64,000 nucleotides of DNA from Stenotrophomonas rhizophila (GTDB lineage Bacteria > Pseudomonadota > Gammaproteobacteria > Xanthomonadales > Xanthomonadaceae), in assembly GCF_003751305.1 (NCBI RefSeq), contig NZ_RJKV01000001.1, positions 496,001 through 560,000 on the forward strand, read 5' to 3'. This document shows positions 8,182-16,602 of the stretch, one piece after another. Under the pieces are notes generated by a model. The model was not told the origin of the DNA, did not search any database, and worked only from the letters and a program-made list of their open reading frames with translations. Positions within the stretch are counted from its first letter, which is position 1; each line of letters opens with the position of its first letter. A program made the position numbers and the translations under genes.

Positions 8182-9873
8182 TTACAGCGCCTGCAGTTCT
8201 TCGTTGGCGTTGCGCTTGGCCTCGGCCGGCTTGGCGGCCGGCGGCGGGGTCAGCATCACCGCCGGGCTGGTCTCGACCGGCACATCCAGGTACGGCAGCT
8301 TCAGGGTCTCGCTGGTCAGGCGGCGGATCTCATTGGTCAGCGCCGGGCTGTCGTTGAGCTTGCGGCCATACGACGGGACGATCTGCTTCAGGCGCGTTTC
8401 CCAGCCCGCCGCCATCTGCTCCGGGAAGGCTTTCTTGAGCAGGTCCAGCATGATCGGCGGCGAGGTGGAGGCACCCGGCGAGGCGCCGAGCAGGGCCGCC
8501 AGGGTGTGGTCCTGGTCGGTCACGATCTCGGTACCAAACTGCAGGATCGAGCCCTTTTCCGGGTCCTTCTTGATGATCTGCACGCGCTGGCCGGCGGTCA
8601 CCAGCTTCCAGTCCTCACGTTTGGCGTGGGGAAAATACTTGACCAGTTCGGCCTGGCGGTCGTCATCGTTCAGACGTGCCTGGCCCATCAGGTACTTCAC
8701 CAGGTCCAGATTCTCCAGGCCCACGTCCATCATGCCGGCCACGTTGTTGTGGTTCACCGAGGAGTACAGGTCGAACCACGAGCCGTGCTTGAGGAACTTG
8801 GTGCTGTACAGCGCGAACGGCCCGAACAGCACCACCGGCTTGCCATCCAGCTTGCGCGCATCCAGATGCGGCACCGACATCGGCGGCGAGCCGGTTTCGG
8901 CCATGCCGTAGGCTTTGACCGAATGCCGGTTGGCGATCGCCGGGTCCTGGAAGGCCAGGAACTGGCCACCGACCGGGAAGCCGGCGTAGTTCTTCGATTC
9001 CGGAATGCCCGACAGCTGCAGCAGCTTGAGCGCGGCACCACCGGCACCGATGAACACGAAGCGCGACTTGACCGTGGTCTCGTTGTCGGACTTCAGGTCC
9101 TTGACGGTCACGTTCCAGCTCTTGTCATCGTTCTGGCGCAGGGCGCGCACTTCGTGGTTGAGATGCAGCGTGAAGTTCGGGCTGCGTTCCAGGCCCGCGG
9201 TCAGCTGGCGGGTGATCACGCCGAAGTTCACGTCGGTGCCCAGCGGCATCCAGGTGGCGGCGACCTTCTGCTTCGGGTCACGGCCTTCCATCAGCAGCGG
9301 TGCCCACTGCGTGATCTGCGCGGGATCCTCGGAATACTGCATGCCGTAGAACAGCGGGTTCTTGACCAGCGCCTGCTGGCGCTTGTGCAGGTAGGCGATG
9401 TTCTCATCACCCCAGACGAAGCTCATGTGCGGGGTCGGGTTGATGAAATCGCTGGGCTGGCTCAGGCGGCCTTCGCGGATCTGGTGCGACCAGAACTGGC
9501 GCGAGATCTCGAACTGCTCGGCGATGCCGACGGCACGCTTGGTCTCGATGCTGCCGTCCGGCAGCTCGGGGGTGTAGTTCAGCTCGGCGAACGCGGAGTG
9601 GCCGGTGCCGGCGTTGTTCCAGCCGTCCGAGCTTTCCAGCGCAACCCCGTCCAGGCGCTCATAGACCTGGATGTTCCAGTCTGGCTGCAGCTCCTGCAGG
9701 AAGGTGGCGAGCGTGATGCTCATGATGCCGCCGCCGACCAGGACGACGTCGACCGGCTTGTCGTTGCCGGCAGCCGGGACCGAACGCTGATGCAGCGGCC
9801 AGTACAGGAACAGTGCTGCTGCCAACAGCAACACCACGAGCAGGCCGAGGACGACCTTCGCTAGTTTTTTCAT
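8182..9873 (-). CDS. mqo: Malate:quinone oxidoreductase
   Basis: A 563-residue FAD enzyme that oxidises malate to oxaloacetate and passes electrons to quinone, at the TCA cycle/respiratory chain junction. An N-terminal hydrophobic helix ([19 protein letters not shown], residues 7-25) is followed by the FAD motif [17 protein letters not shown] and the Mqo signatures [15 protein letters not shown] and [10 protein letters not shown]. Many Mqo proteins lack such a helix, so this copy looks membrane-anchored rather than peripheral. The C-terminal 30 residues are Pro/Ala-rich and variable. It stands alone, separated from the iron receptor by 190 bp. An 8-bp stem (9922-9941) lies in its leader. Confidence 0.93.
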   Translation of the reverse strand: MKKLAKVVLGLLVVLLLAAALFLYWPLHQRSVPAAGNDKPVDVVLVGGGIMSITLATFLQELQPDWNIQVYERLDGVALESSDGWNNAGTGHSAFAELNYTPELPDGSIETKRAVGIAEQFEISRQFWSHQIREGRLSQPSDFINPTPHMSFVWGDENIAYLHKRQQALVKNPLFYGMQYSEDPAQITQWAPLLMEGRDPKQKVAATWMPLGTDVNFGVITRQLTAGLERSPNFTLHLNHEVRALRQNDDKSWNVTVKDLKSDNETTVKSRFVFIGAGGAALKLLQLSGIPESKNYAGFPVGGQFLAFQDPAIANRHSVKAYGMAETGSPPMSVPHLDARKLDGKPVVLFGPFALYSTKFLKHGSWFDLYSSVNHNNVAGMMDVGLENLDLVKYLMGQARLNDDDRQAELVKYFPHAKREDWKLVTAGQRVQIIKKDPEKGSILQFGTEIVTDQDHTLAALLGASPGASTSPPIMLDLLKKAFPEQMAAGWETRLKQIVPSYGRKLNDSPALTNEIRRLTSETLKLPYLDVPVETSPAVMLTPPPAAKPAEAKRNANEELQAL

Positions 9874-10025
9874 GGGGATCTCAGGTAGGGAGACATGGGA
9901 AGGATGCCGCCGCTGCCGGGAACGCCCGTGAAGACGGGCGTCACAGCGGTACCTTGGGAGCGATTTTAGCCCTTTCCGGTACGGATTTGGTGCAACGCAG
10001 CATCCGGTGGGTGTGCCGGGCCGGG

Positions 10026-10610
10026 TCAGTCGCTGGCCAAGGTGAAGTATTCGAGGAGGAAATAGCCGGCTTGATAGACCAGTGCCAGCACGGCCAGAGC
10101 CACATGGGCGCGGCGCTGGCGCAGGGCCATGCCCAGCCCGGCAATGACCAGCATCACCCCCGTGTGGACCCAGTACGCGTCGCCGAGCATCTGCCAGCGG
10201 CTGTGACCTTTGATGGCGGTATCGACCAGATCCAGCAGCGTGACCAGCGCCAGCATCCCGAAGAAGCCACCGCGCCGCTGCAGCAGATAGTTCTCATAGC
10301 TGCCGAACTCGCGCACATCGTCCGGAAACAGCAGCACGCACAGCAGGTACCACGCGGCGCAGTAGGCGATCACGAACAGGTACAGCTCGAAGGTCCACTG
10401 CCGGACCTCGCCCAGCCGGAACTCCCACCACCAGAAGGTCACCACCGAGATCAGCGCCCAGACCACCCAGCACAGGTGGATCCACGACCAGCCGCGGCGC
10501 TGGGGGTGCTCGATGATCCCCGCCAGACCCCGCAGCAGGGTGGTGATGCTCAGGCCGAGGATGATGCTGAGCACCACGCGGATGTGCAGGTAGACCGGAT
10601 CGGTGTCCAT
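10026..10610 (-). CDS. Multi-pass membrane protein of unknown function
   Basis: A 194-residue protein with about six predicted transmembrane helices (for example [49 protein letters not shown]). No catalytic motif is recognisable. The start is taken at ATG 10610 (MDTDPVYLH); an in-frame ATG at 10646 would add 12 residues. It lies between mqo and argP on the same strand, but with gaps of about 150 and 80 bp, so it is probably transcribed separately. Confidence 0.7.
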   Translation of the reverse strand: MDTDPVYLHIRVVLSIILGLSITTLLRGLAGIIEHPQRRGWSWIHLCWVVWALISVVTFWWWEFRLGEVRQWTFELYLFVIAYCAAWYLLCVLLFPDDVREFGSYENYLLQRRGGFFGMLALVTLLDLVDTAIKGHSRWQMLGDAYWVHTGVMLVIAGLGMALRQRRAHVALAVLALVYQAGYFLLEYFTLASD

Positions 10611-10692
10611 CGACGTGCCCGCGGCTGGAATGCGCCGATGCTGCATCGGGGCGGGTCGTCAGGTCGTGTAGGGCGGATCTACCGGTCGGGAG

Positions 10693-11598
10693 TTATCGCT
10701 TCTTGCGCACCAGCGTCGCCGAGGCGGCCAGCACCGCCTTGGTCAGCAGCGCCATCGTCTGCACATCGCCCTTCCAATGCTGCCAGTACAGCGGCACGTC
10801 TTCCCACGCGCGCTGCTTCATGTGCACCAGCCGGCCGGCATCCAGGTGGCGTTTGACCAGCGGCAGCGGGTTCATGGTCCAGCCGAGGCCGCCCAGGTTG
10901 GCCTGGACGAATGCGCGGGTCGAGGGAATCCACCAGGTCGGCGCGGTCAGCGGCAGGTCGTTGCCGGCCAGGCGGCGGGCGAAACGAGCCTGCATGTCGT
11001 CCTTGCGGTTGAACACCAGCACCGGCGCCTGGGCCAGCGACTGCGCGTTGACGCCCTTGGCGAAGTGCTGCTCATGGAAGGCCGGGGTGCACGTGGCGGC
11101 GTAGCGGATGCTGCCCAGCGCATGGATCTGGCACCCCTGCACGGGCTCATCCAGCGTGGTCACCGCGCCCAGCACGGCCCCTTGCCGGAGCAGGGCCACG
11201 GTGTGGTCCTGGTCTTCCGAGCGCAGGTCCAGCGTGGTGCCGGTCTGCCGTGCGAACTGCAGGGCGGCCTCGGGGAACCAGGTTTCCAGGCTGTCGTGGT
11301 TGACCGCCACCGGGATGCTGGCGTGGGGGAGGTCTTCATCGGCGATGCCCATCCGGTGCAGGGCGTCGTGCTCGAGCAGGGCGGTCTGCTCGGCCAGCTG
11401 GACCAGCACCTGGCCCTCGGTGGTGGCCACCGCCGGGGACGAGCGTTTGACCAGCAGGCGGCCGACCCGGTCCTCCAGCGCCTTGACCCGCTGGGAAACC
11501 GCCGAGGCGGTGACATTGAGCGACTGCGCGGCACGGTCGAAGCTGCCTTCGCGGATCACCGCCGCCAGGGCGCGGAGCTGGGCATGGTCGATGCGCAT
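10693..11598 (-). CDS. argP: LysR-family regulator ArgP
   Basis: A 301-residue LysR-type regulator with an N-terminal winged HTH (LRALAAVIREGSFDRAAQSL, ASAVSQRVKALEDRVG) and a C-terminal effector domain. The sequence and its head-to-head position with a LysE/ArgO exporter identify it as ArgP (LysG/IciA group), which senses arginine and lysine and switches on the exporter. The 134-bp intergenic region contains AT-rich repeats that may be its binding sites. Confidence 0.88.
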   Translation of the reverse strand: MRIDHAQLRALAAVIREGSFDRAAQSLNVTASAVSQRVKALEDRVGRLLVKRSSPAVATTEGQVLVQLAEQTALLEHDALHRMGIADEDLPHASIPVAVNHDSLETWFPEAALQFARQTGTTLDLRSEDQDHTVALLRQGAVLGAVTTLDEPVQGCQIHALGSIRYAATCTPAFHEQHFAKGVNAQSLAQAPVLVFNRKDDMQARFARRLAGNDLPLTAPTWWIPSTRAFVQANLGGLGWTMNPLPLVKRHLDAGRLVHMKQRAWEDVPLYWQHWKGDVQTMALLTKAVLAASATLVRKKR

Positions 11599-11732
11599 GA
11601 TCTTAAGTTTCGCTAAAGATGGTTAAGTAAGTTTAGCTCTACTTTTTAATGTTGCGGCGCGACAATACGCGCCATCCGGTGCTGTACGCCTTGGCGAGGC
11701 ACCGCCCCCCAGCAAGACACAGGTGGTATCCC
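11599..11732. promoter_or_regulatory. argP-argO divergent control region
   Basis: This is AT-rich for the genome. It carries GCTAAA (11612-11617) and its complement TTTAGC (11632-11637), with repeated TTAAG motifs between. LysR regulators bind partly symmetric AT-rich sites in such divergent regions, so this is the likely ArgP-binding region. No clear -35/-10 pair could be assigned. Confidence 0.5.
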
Positions 11733-12368
11733 ATGTTTTCCATTCTTTCCGGCGGCGCCGGGCTGAGCGCGTGGCTCAGTGGTGCCGCAACCGGCATCGG
11801 CCTGTTCGCGGTGGTCGGCGCGCAGAGCGCGTTCATCCTGCGCCAGGGCATCCTGCGCAAGCACATCATTCCCGTGGTGGCGACCTGCGCCGCTATCGAT
11901 GGCATCTTCATCTTCGCCAGCGTGGCGGGCCTGCGCACGCTGACCCAGGCGCTGCCGTGGCTCACCACCGTGGTGCTGTGGGGCGGTGTCGCCTTCCTGG
12001 CCTGGTACGCCTGGCAGTCGGCGCGGCGCGCGCTGGCCGGTGGCGGTGGCATGCACGTGGACGACGGCGACAGCACCTCGCGCCGCGCAGTGCTGATCTC
12101 TGCGGTCGGGTTCTCGCTGATCAACCCGCATTTCTGGCTGGACATGATGGTCATCGGCGGCATCGCCGAGAACTTCGGCAACGCGCGCATGGCGTTCGCG
12201 GCCGGCGTGTTCACCGCCAGCTGCCTGTGGCTGACCGCCCAGGGCCTGGGCGCGCGCCTGCTGGCCCCGCTGTTCACCAAGCCCAAAACCTGGCGCATCC
12301 TCGACGGCACCATCGCGGTGATCCTGTCGATCCTGGCGCTCAGCCTCGCGTTCCGCGGCATGCATTGA
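11733..12368 (+). CDS. argO: LysE/ArgO-family amino acid exporter
   Basis: A 211-residue inner-membrane exporter with about six helices. Family signatures are the N-terminal GLFAVVGAQSAFILRQGI and the SLINPHFWLDMMVIGG segment. It exports arginine and/or lysine, protecting against excess basic amino acids. The divergent argP supports this. The gene is monocistronic: a strong terminator follows 28 bp after the stop. Confidence 0.9.
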   Translation: MFSILSGGAGLSAWLSGAATGIGLFAVVGAQSAFILRQGILRKHIIPVVATCAAIDGIFIFASVAGLRTLTQALPWLTTVVLWGGVAFLAWYAWQSARRALAGGGGMHVDDGDSTSRRAVLISAVGFSLINPHFWLDMMVIGGIAENFGNARMAFAAGVFTASCLWLTAQGLGARLLAPLFTKPKTWRILDGTIAVILSILALSLAFRGMH

Positions 12369-12395
12369 ACTCTCTCCTCGATGCAGGTCCTGGAA

Positions 12396-12425
12396 ATGGC
12401 ACCGTTCGCGGTGCCATTTTTTTTT
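12396..12425 (+). terminator. Rho-independent terminator of argO
   Basis: The perfect 9-bp stem ATGGCACCG / CGGTGCCAT with a TTCG loop is followed by nine T residues. Confidence 0.93.
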
Positions 12426-12428
12426 GCC

Positions 12429-12456
12429 TAGAATCGCCGTTCCGGACATGACGTCC
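12429..12456 (+). promoter_or_regulatory. Leader of the first S9 peptidase gene: TAGAAT box and small hairpin
   Basis: TAGAAT (12429-12434) is followed 15 bp later by the small inverted repeat GGAC-N5-GTCC (12444-12456). The same box and hairpin, with the same spacing, precede the tandem paralogue at 14561-14588. TAGAAT may be the -10 element; no good -35 is seen. Confidence 0.45.
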
Positions 12457-12475
12457 AATGGAGCATGGGGGAAGG

Positions 12476-14452
12476 ATGAAACGGGTACGCCTCTGGGGGC
12501 TGTGTGTAGTGCTGTTGGCCGGGCAGGCCAGTGCGGTGGATCTGGAGCACTATCTGCGCCGGGATGCTTTTACGGATATCAAGATTTCGCCCACGGGCGA
12601 GTTCTATGCGGCGACCATTCCGATGGAGGACCGCACCGGCCTGGCCATCATGCGCCGCGCCGACAGCCAGCTGATGGGGTCGTTCGTACCCCCGAAGAAC
12701 AACCATGCCAATGACTTCGACTGGGTCAACGACCAGCGCGTGCTGATCGGCCTGGCAGAGAAGTTCGGTTCGCTGGATCAGCCACAGCTGACCGGTGAGT
12801 TGTTCGGCATCAATGCCGATGGTCGCCGGGGCGATCTGCTGATCGGCTACCGTGTCCAGGGCAATGGGCCGGGTACCCGCATCCAGCCCAAAAAGGTGGA
12901 GGCGGTGGCCGCGTTCGTGATCGACGCGCTGCCCGACCATGACCGCCGTGTACTGGTCAAGGTGATGCCGTTTTCGGACGATCCGTTCACCACGGCCGAA
13001 CGGCTGGACGTGATCAGCGGCCAGCGCAACACCGTGGCGCGCGCGCCGGTGCAGCGCGCCGACTTTGTCGCCGACGGCAAGGGCGAGGTGCGCTTCGCCA
13101 GAGGTGCGGGTTCGGACAACGTCAACAAGCTGTACTACCGCGAGGGTGCGGGCGCGCCCTGGAAGATGATCAACGACCAGAATGTCAGCCAGCGCATCGA
13201 GCAGCCCCTGGGCTTCTCCGAAGATGGCAGCGTGGCGTACCTGCTGGTCGAGAAGCCGCGTGGCCCGGATGCGATCGTGTCCTGGAACCCGGCGACCGAC
13301 GAGCGTCGTGAGCTGTTGCGCGATGAGGTGGTCGACCCGGCCAGGGTGATCTACAAGCGCGGTACTTCGGTGCCGATCGGGGCGCTGTACCAGGGCGACA
13401 CGCCGCGTACCCGATTCTTCGATGAAGCCTCGGCCGATGCCCGCCTGCAGCGCAGCCTCGAGCAGGCCTTCCCGGGGCAGGCCGTGTTCGTGACCTCGTC
13501 CTCGCGCGACGGAACGCTGGCGATGGTGCGGGTCTGGTCCGGCAGCAATCCCGGCGATTTCTATGTCTTCGATACGCAGGCCAAGACGGCGGATCTGGTG
13601 GTGAGCCGCAGCCAGTGGGTGGACCCGGCCGAATCGGCCGTAGTGCAACCGATCGCGTTGAAAGCCCGCGACGGTCTGCAGCTGCATGGGTTTGTCACCC
13701 GGGCCAAGGGAAGTGAGGGCAAGCGGCTGCCGATGGTGGTGATGCCGCATGGCGGGCCGTTCTTCGTCCATGACGACGGTGCCTACGACATGGAAAGCCA
13801 ACTGCTGGCGGCGGCCGGTTACGCGGTGCTGCAGGTCAACTTCCGCGGCTCGTCCAACTACGGTCGGGCGCACGCCCACGCCGGTGGCCGGGAGTGGGGT
13901 GGCACGATGCAGGACGATCTGACCGACGCCACGCGCTGGGCGGTGTCCGAAGGGATCGCCGATGGATCGAAGATCTGCATGTACGGTGCGAGCTACGGTG
14001 GCTACGCGGCGCTGATGGGCGTGGCCAAGGAGCCGACCCTGTACAAATGTGCAGCGGGCTACGTGGGGGTCTACGACCTGCCGATGATGTTCACCACCGG
14101 CGACATCCAGCGCCGCGGCTCGGGCGAAACCTATCTGAAGGAGTGGATCGGTGACCGCTCGCAGCTTGCCGCGGTATCGCCGGTGAACCTGGCCGACCGG
14201 ATCAAGGTGCCGGTGTTCCTGGCGGCGGGCGGCGAAGATCAGCGTGCGCCGATCCAGCACACCAAGCGGATGGAGGCGGCACTGAAGAAGGCGGGCGTGC
14301 CGGTGGAATCGCTGTATTACCCCACCGAAGGGCATGGTTTCTACACCGATCCGCATCGCCGCGAGTACTACACCAAGCTGCTGGCGTTCCTGTCCGCCCA
14401 CCTGGGCGGCGAGACGGCCAGCACGGCTGCGGCGGCGGTGGCGCAACCGTAA
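12476..14452 (+). CDS. Secreted S9-family peptidase (prolyl oligopeptidase type), copy 1
   Basis: A 658-residue serine peptidase with signal peptide MKRVRLWGLCVVLLAGQASA, a variable beta-propeller-like N-terminal half, and a C-terminal alpha/beta-hydrolase domain. The triad can be placed at Ser506 (GASYGGY), Asp588 (GGEDQRAP) and His620 (EGHGF). It probably cleaves peptides in the periplasm or outside the cell. The ATG at 12476 begins the signal peptide and follows GGGGGAAGG; an upstream ATG at 12458 adds six residues. It is closely similar along its whole length to the next gene, so the two are a tandem duplication. Confidence 0.9.
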   Translation: MKRVRLWGLCVVLLAGQASAVDLEHYLRRDAFTDIKISPTGEFYAATIPMEDRTGLAIMRRADSQLMGSFVPPKNNHANDFDWVNDQRVLIGLAEKFGSLDQPQLTGELFGINADGRRGDLLIGYRVQGNGPGTRIQPKKVEAVAAFVIDALPDHDRRVLVKVMPFSDDPFTTAERLDVISGQRNTVARAPVQRADFVADGKGEVRFARGAGSDNVNKLYYREGAGAPWKMINDQNVSQRIEQPLGFSEDGSVAYLLVEKPRGPDAIVSWNPATDERRELLRDEVVDPARVIYKRGTSVPIGALYQGDTPRTRFFDEASADARLQRSLEQAFPGQAVFVTSSSRDGTLAMVRVWSGSNPGDFYVFDTQAKTADLVVSRSQWVDPAESAVVQPIALKARDGLQLHGFVTRAKGSEGKRLPMVVMPHGGPFFVHDDGAYDMESQLLAAAGYAVLQVNFRGSSNYGRAHAHAGGREWGGTMQDDLTDATRWAVSEGIADGSKICMYGASYGGYAALMGVAKEPTLYKCAAGYVGVYDLPMMFTTGDIQRRGSGETYLKEWIGDRSQLAAVSPVNLADRIKVPVFLAAGGEDQRAPIQHTKRMEAALKKAGVPVESLYYPTEGHGFYTDPHRREYYTKLLAFLSAHLGGETASTAAAAVAQP

Positions 14453-14484
14453 CCGTCACCGCGGCCAGCGCAATGGGCTGACAG

Positions 14485-14516
14485 GGCAACGGCACTTTCG
14501 GGTGCCGTTGCCATTT
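14485..14516 (+). terminator. Likely terminator between the S9 paralogues
   Basis: The perfect 11-bp stem GGCAACGGCAC / GTGCCGTTGCC with a 6-base loop is followed by ATTTCC. The T tract is short, so termination may be partial. Confidence 0.6.
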
Positions 14517-14560
14517 CCGCGGTCGCGCCAGGCCACTGGTCGGCGCAACACCGTTCTGTC

Positions 14561-14590
14561 TAGAATCGGCCAGCCGGACAGGGTGTCCGG
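14561..14590 (+). promoter_or_regulatory. Leader of the second S9 peptidase gene: TAGAAT box and small hairpin
   Basis: TAGAAT (14561-14566) is followed by CCGGACA-GGG-TGTCCGG (14574-14590). It corresponds to the block before copy 1, with TAGAAT and GGAC at the same 15-bp spacing. The loop differs and the stem is longer here, but pairing is kept. Confidence 0.45.
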
Positions 14591-14604
14591 GACCGGGGGG
14601 AAGG

Positions 14605-16566
14605 ATGCGCAAGCGATGGTTGGCCGCGCTGTTGGGCGTGGGATGTGCGTGGCTGTCGGCGGGGGCCGACGCGGTGGAGCTGGACCGTTTTCTGCGTGAG
14701 GATGCGTTCAACAGCATCAAGATCTCGCCGGGCGGGGAGTATGTCGCGGCGACGATTCCGCTCGAGGATGCCACCGCCGTCGCCATCCTGCGTGCGGCGG
14801 ACATGACGTTGATCGGTTCGTTCCGGCCACCGCGCAACAACCATGCCGGCAGCTTCGATTGGGTCAGCAACGAGCGGCTCGTGATCGGCCTGGCGCAGAA
14901 GTCCGGACGGTTGGATGAGCCGCAGGCCACGGGCGAGCTGTATGGCATCAACGCCGATGGCAAGGGCGGCGAGCTGCTGGTCGGTTATCGCGTGCAGGGC
15001 TACAACCAGGGGGCGGTCGCGGCGTTCCTCACCGACGAACTGGTGGACGATGATCGCAATGCGCTGATCGCGGTCTGGCCCTTTACCGAGAATCCACATA
15101 CCCGTATCGAACGCCTGGATGTGGTCACCGGGCGACGCATCGTCGTGGCGCGATCGCCGGTGCAACGCGCCGACTTCGTCACAGACAATGCCGGCGAGGT
15201 CCGTTTCGCGCTGGGTGCCGGCTCGGACAACGTCAAGAAGCTGTACTACCGCACCCGCGGCGGTACCGATTGGGAAATGCTCAACGATGAGGCCGTCAAC
15301 CAGCGCGTGGAGATTCCCCTGGGCTTCTCCGCCGATGGCAGCCTGGCCTATCTGTGGATCGAGCAGCCCAAGGGGCCGGATGCGATCGTCAGCTGGAACC
15401 CGCAGACCCGCGAGCGGAAAACGCTTCTACGTGATGACGTGGTCGATCCCGCGCGGGTGATCTATCAGCCGGGATCACGCGTGCCGGTGGGCGCCCTCTA
15501 TCTGGGTGATGCGCCGACGACACGCTTTTTCGATCCTGCATCGAGCACTGCACGGTTGTACCGCAGCCTGCAGGCGGCGTTCGATGGCCCGGTGTACGTC
15601 ACCTCCAGCACCCGCGACGCCCGCACCGTGCTGGTGGAAACCTGGTCGGGCCGTAACCCGGGTGACTTCTATCTGTACGACACGGTTGGAAAGGTGGCCA
15701 AGCACCTGACCAGCCGCAGCCAGTGGATCGACCCGAGGCAGACTGCCGAGGTGCGTCCTTTCGCGCTGACCGCGCGCGACGGGTTGCCCTTGCATGGCTT
15801 TTTGACGATTCCACAGGGAAGCACGGATCGCAACCTGCCGATGGTGGTGGTGCCGCACGGTGGCCCGATCGGTGTCTTCGACGACGGCAGCTACGACCGG
15901 GAGACGCAGTTGCTCGCGGCGGCAGGCTATGCCGTGCTGCAGGTCAACTTCCGCGGGTCCGCCAATTATGGTCGCGCGCACACCCAGGCGGGCCGGCAGC
16001 AGTGGGGCGCGGCGATGCAGGACGATGTCACCGATGCCACGCGCTGGGCGATCGCGCAGGGCGTGGCCGACAAGAACCGCATCTGCATCTACGGTGCCAG
16101 CTATGGCGCCTACGCGGCGCTGATGGGGACGATCCGCGAGCCCGGGCTGTACCAGTGTGCCGCCGGCTATGTGGGTGTCTATGACCTGCCGATGATGCAT
16201 GCGCGTGGAGATATCCGCGATGCCCGGTCCGGGCGGACCTATCTGCGTGAGTGGCTGGGCGCGCCCGATGCACTGGCGGCGCGTTCACCGGTGAATCTGG
16301 CCGATCAGGTCCGCGTGCCGGTGTTCCTGGCGGCCGGTGGCGAAGACGAGCGTGCGCCGATCCTGCACACCAAAAAGATGGAAGCCGCGCTCAAGCGCGC
16401 GGGTACGCCCGTGGAGAGCCTGTACTACCCGACCGAAGGCCACGGCTTCTACACGCAGGCGCACCAGCGCGAGTACTACACCAGGCTGTTGGCGTTCCTG
16501 TCGCGCAGCCTGGGAGGCAAAACCGCATCGGCCAGCACCGTGGCCGGCAAGGACAACGCACCGTGA
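14605..16566 (+). CDS. Secreted S9-family peptidase (prolyl oligopeptidase type), copy 2
   Basis: A 653-residue paralogue of the preceding gene, with signal peptide MRKRWLAALLGVGCAWLSAGADA, the same N-terminal pattern (LREDAFNSIKISPGGEYVAATIP) and the same hydrolase domain. The triad is at Ser499 (GASYGAY, with Ala where copy 1 has Gly), Asp581 and His613. The predicted location is periplasmic or extracellular. The two copies differ most around residues 140-150 of copy 1, where copy 2 lacks several residues. The role is inferred to be peptide breakdown for nutrition; the substrate range is unknown. Confidence 0.9.
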   Translation: MRKRWLAALLGVGCAWLSAGADAVELDRFLREDAFNSIKISPGGEYVAATIPLEDATAVAILRAADMTLIGSFRPPRNNHAGSFDWVSNERLVIGLAQKSGRLDEPQATGELYGINADGKGGELLVGYRVQGYNQGAVAAFLTDELVDDDRNALIAVWPFTENPHTRIERLDVVTGRRIVVARSPVQRADFVTDNAGEVRFALGAGSDNVKKLYYRTRGGTDWEMLNDEAVNQRVEIPLGFSADGSLAYLWIEQPKGPDAIVSWNPQTRERKTLLRDDVVDPARVIYQPGSRVPVGALYLGDAPTTRFFDPASSTARLYRSLQAAFDGPVYVTSSTRDARTVLVETWSGRNPGDFYLYDTVGKVAKHLTSRSQWIDPRQTAEVRPFALTARDGLPLHGFLTIPQGSTDRNLPMVVVPHGGPIGVFDDGSYDRETQLLAAAGYAVLQVNFRGSANYGRAHTQAGRQQWGAAMQDDVTDATRWAIAQGVADKNRICIYGASYGAYAALMGTIREPGLYQCAAGYVGVYDLPMMHARGDIRDARSGRTYLREWLGAPDALAARSPVNLADQVRVPVFLAAGGEDERAPILHTKKMEAALKRAGTPVESLYYPTEGHGFYTQAHQREYYTRLLAFLSRSLGGKTASASTVAGKDNAP

Positions 16567-16570
16567 TCGA

Positions 16571-16598
16571 TGGGCGACGGCCGTGTGGCTGTCGCCCA
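16571..16598. terminator. Hairpin between convergent genes
   Basis: TGGGCGACGGCC-GTGT-GGCTGTCGCCCA forms a 12-bp stem with one weak pair between the stops of the S9 gene and the POT gene. There is no clear T tract, so the terminator call is tentative. Confidence 0.45.
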
Positions 16599-16602
16599 GC
16601 AG

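Noticed and set aside
5718..8357. An 879-codon plus-strand open frame opposite the TonB receptor
   Set aside because: It covers the receptor, a terminator and a promoter region, and its composition is that of a shadow frame.
12428..14446. A 672-codon minus-strand frame opposite the first S9 peptidase
   Set aside because: Antisense shadow of a well-supported gene; similar frames lie opposite the second S9 gene, the OPT gene and the DPP5-like gene.
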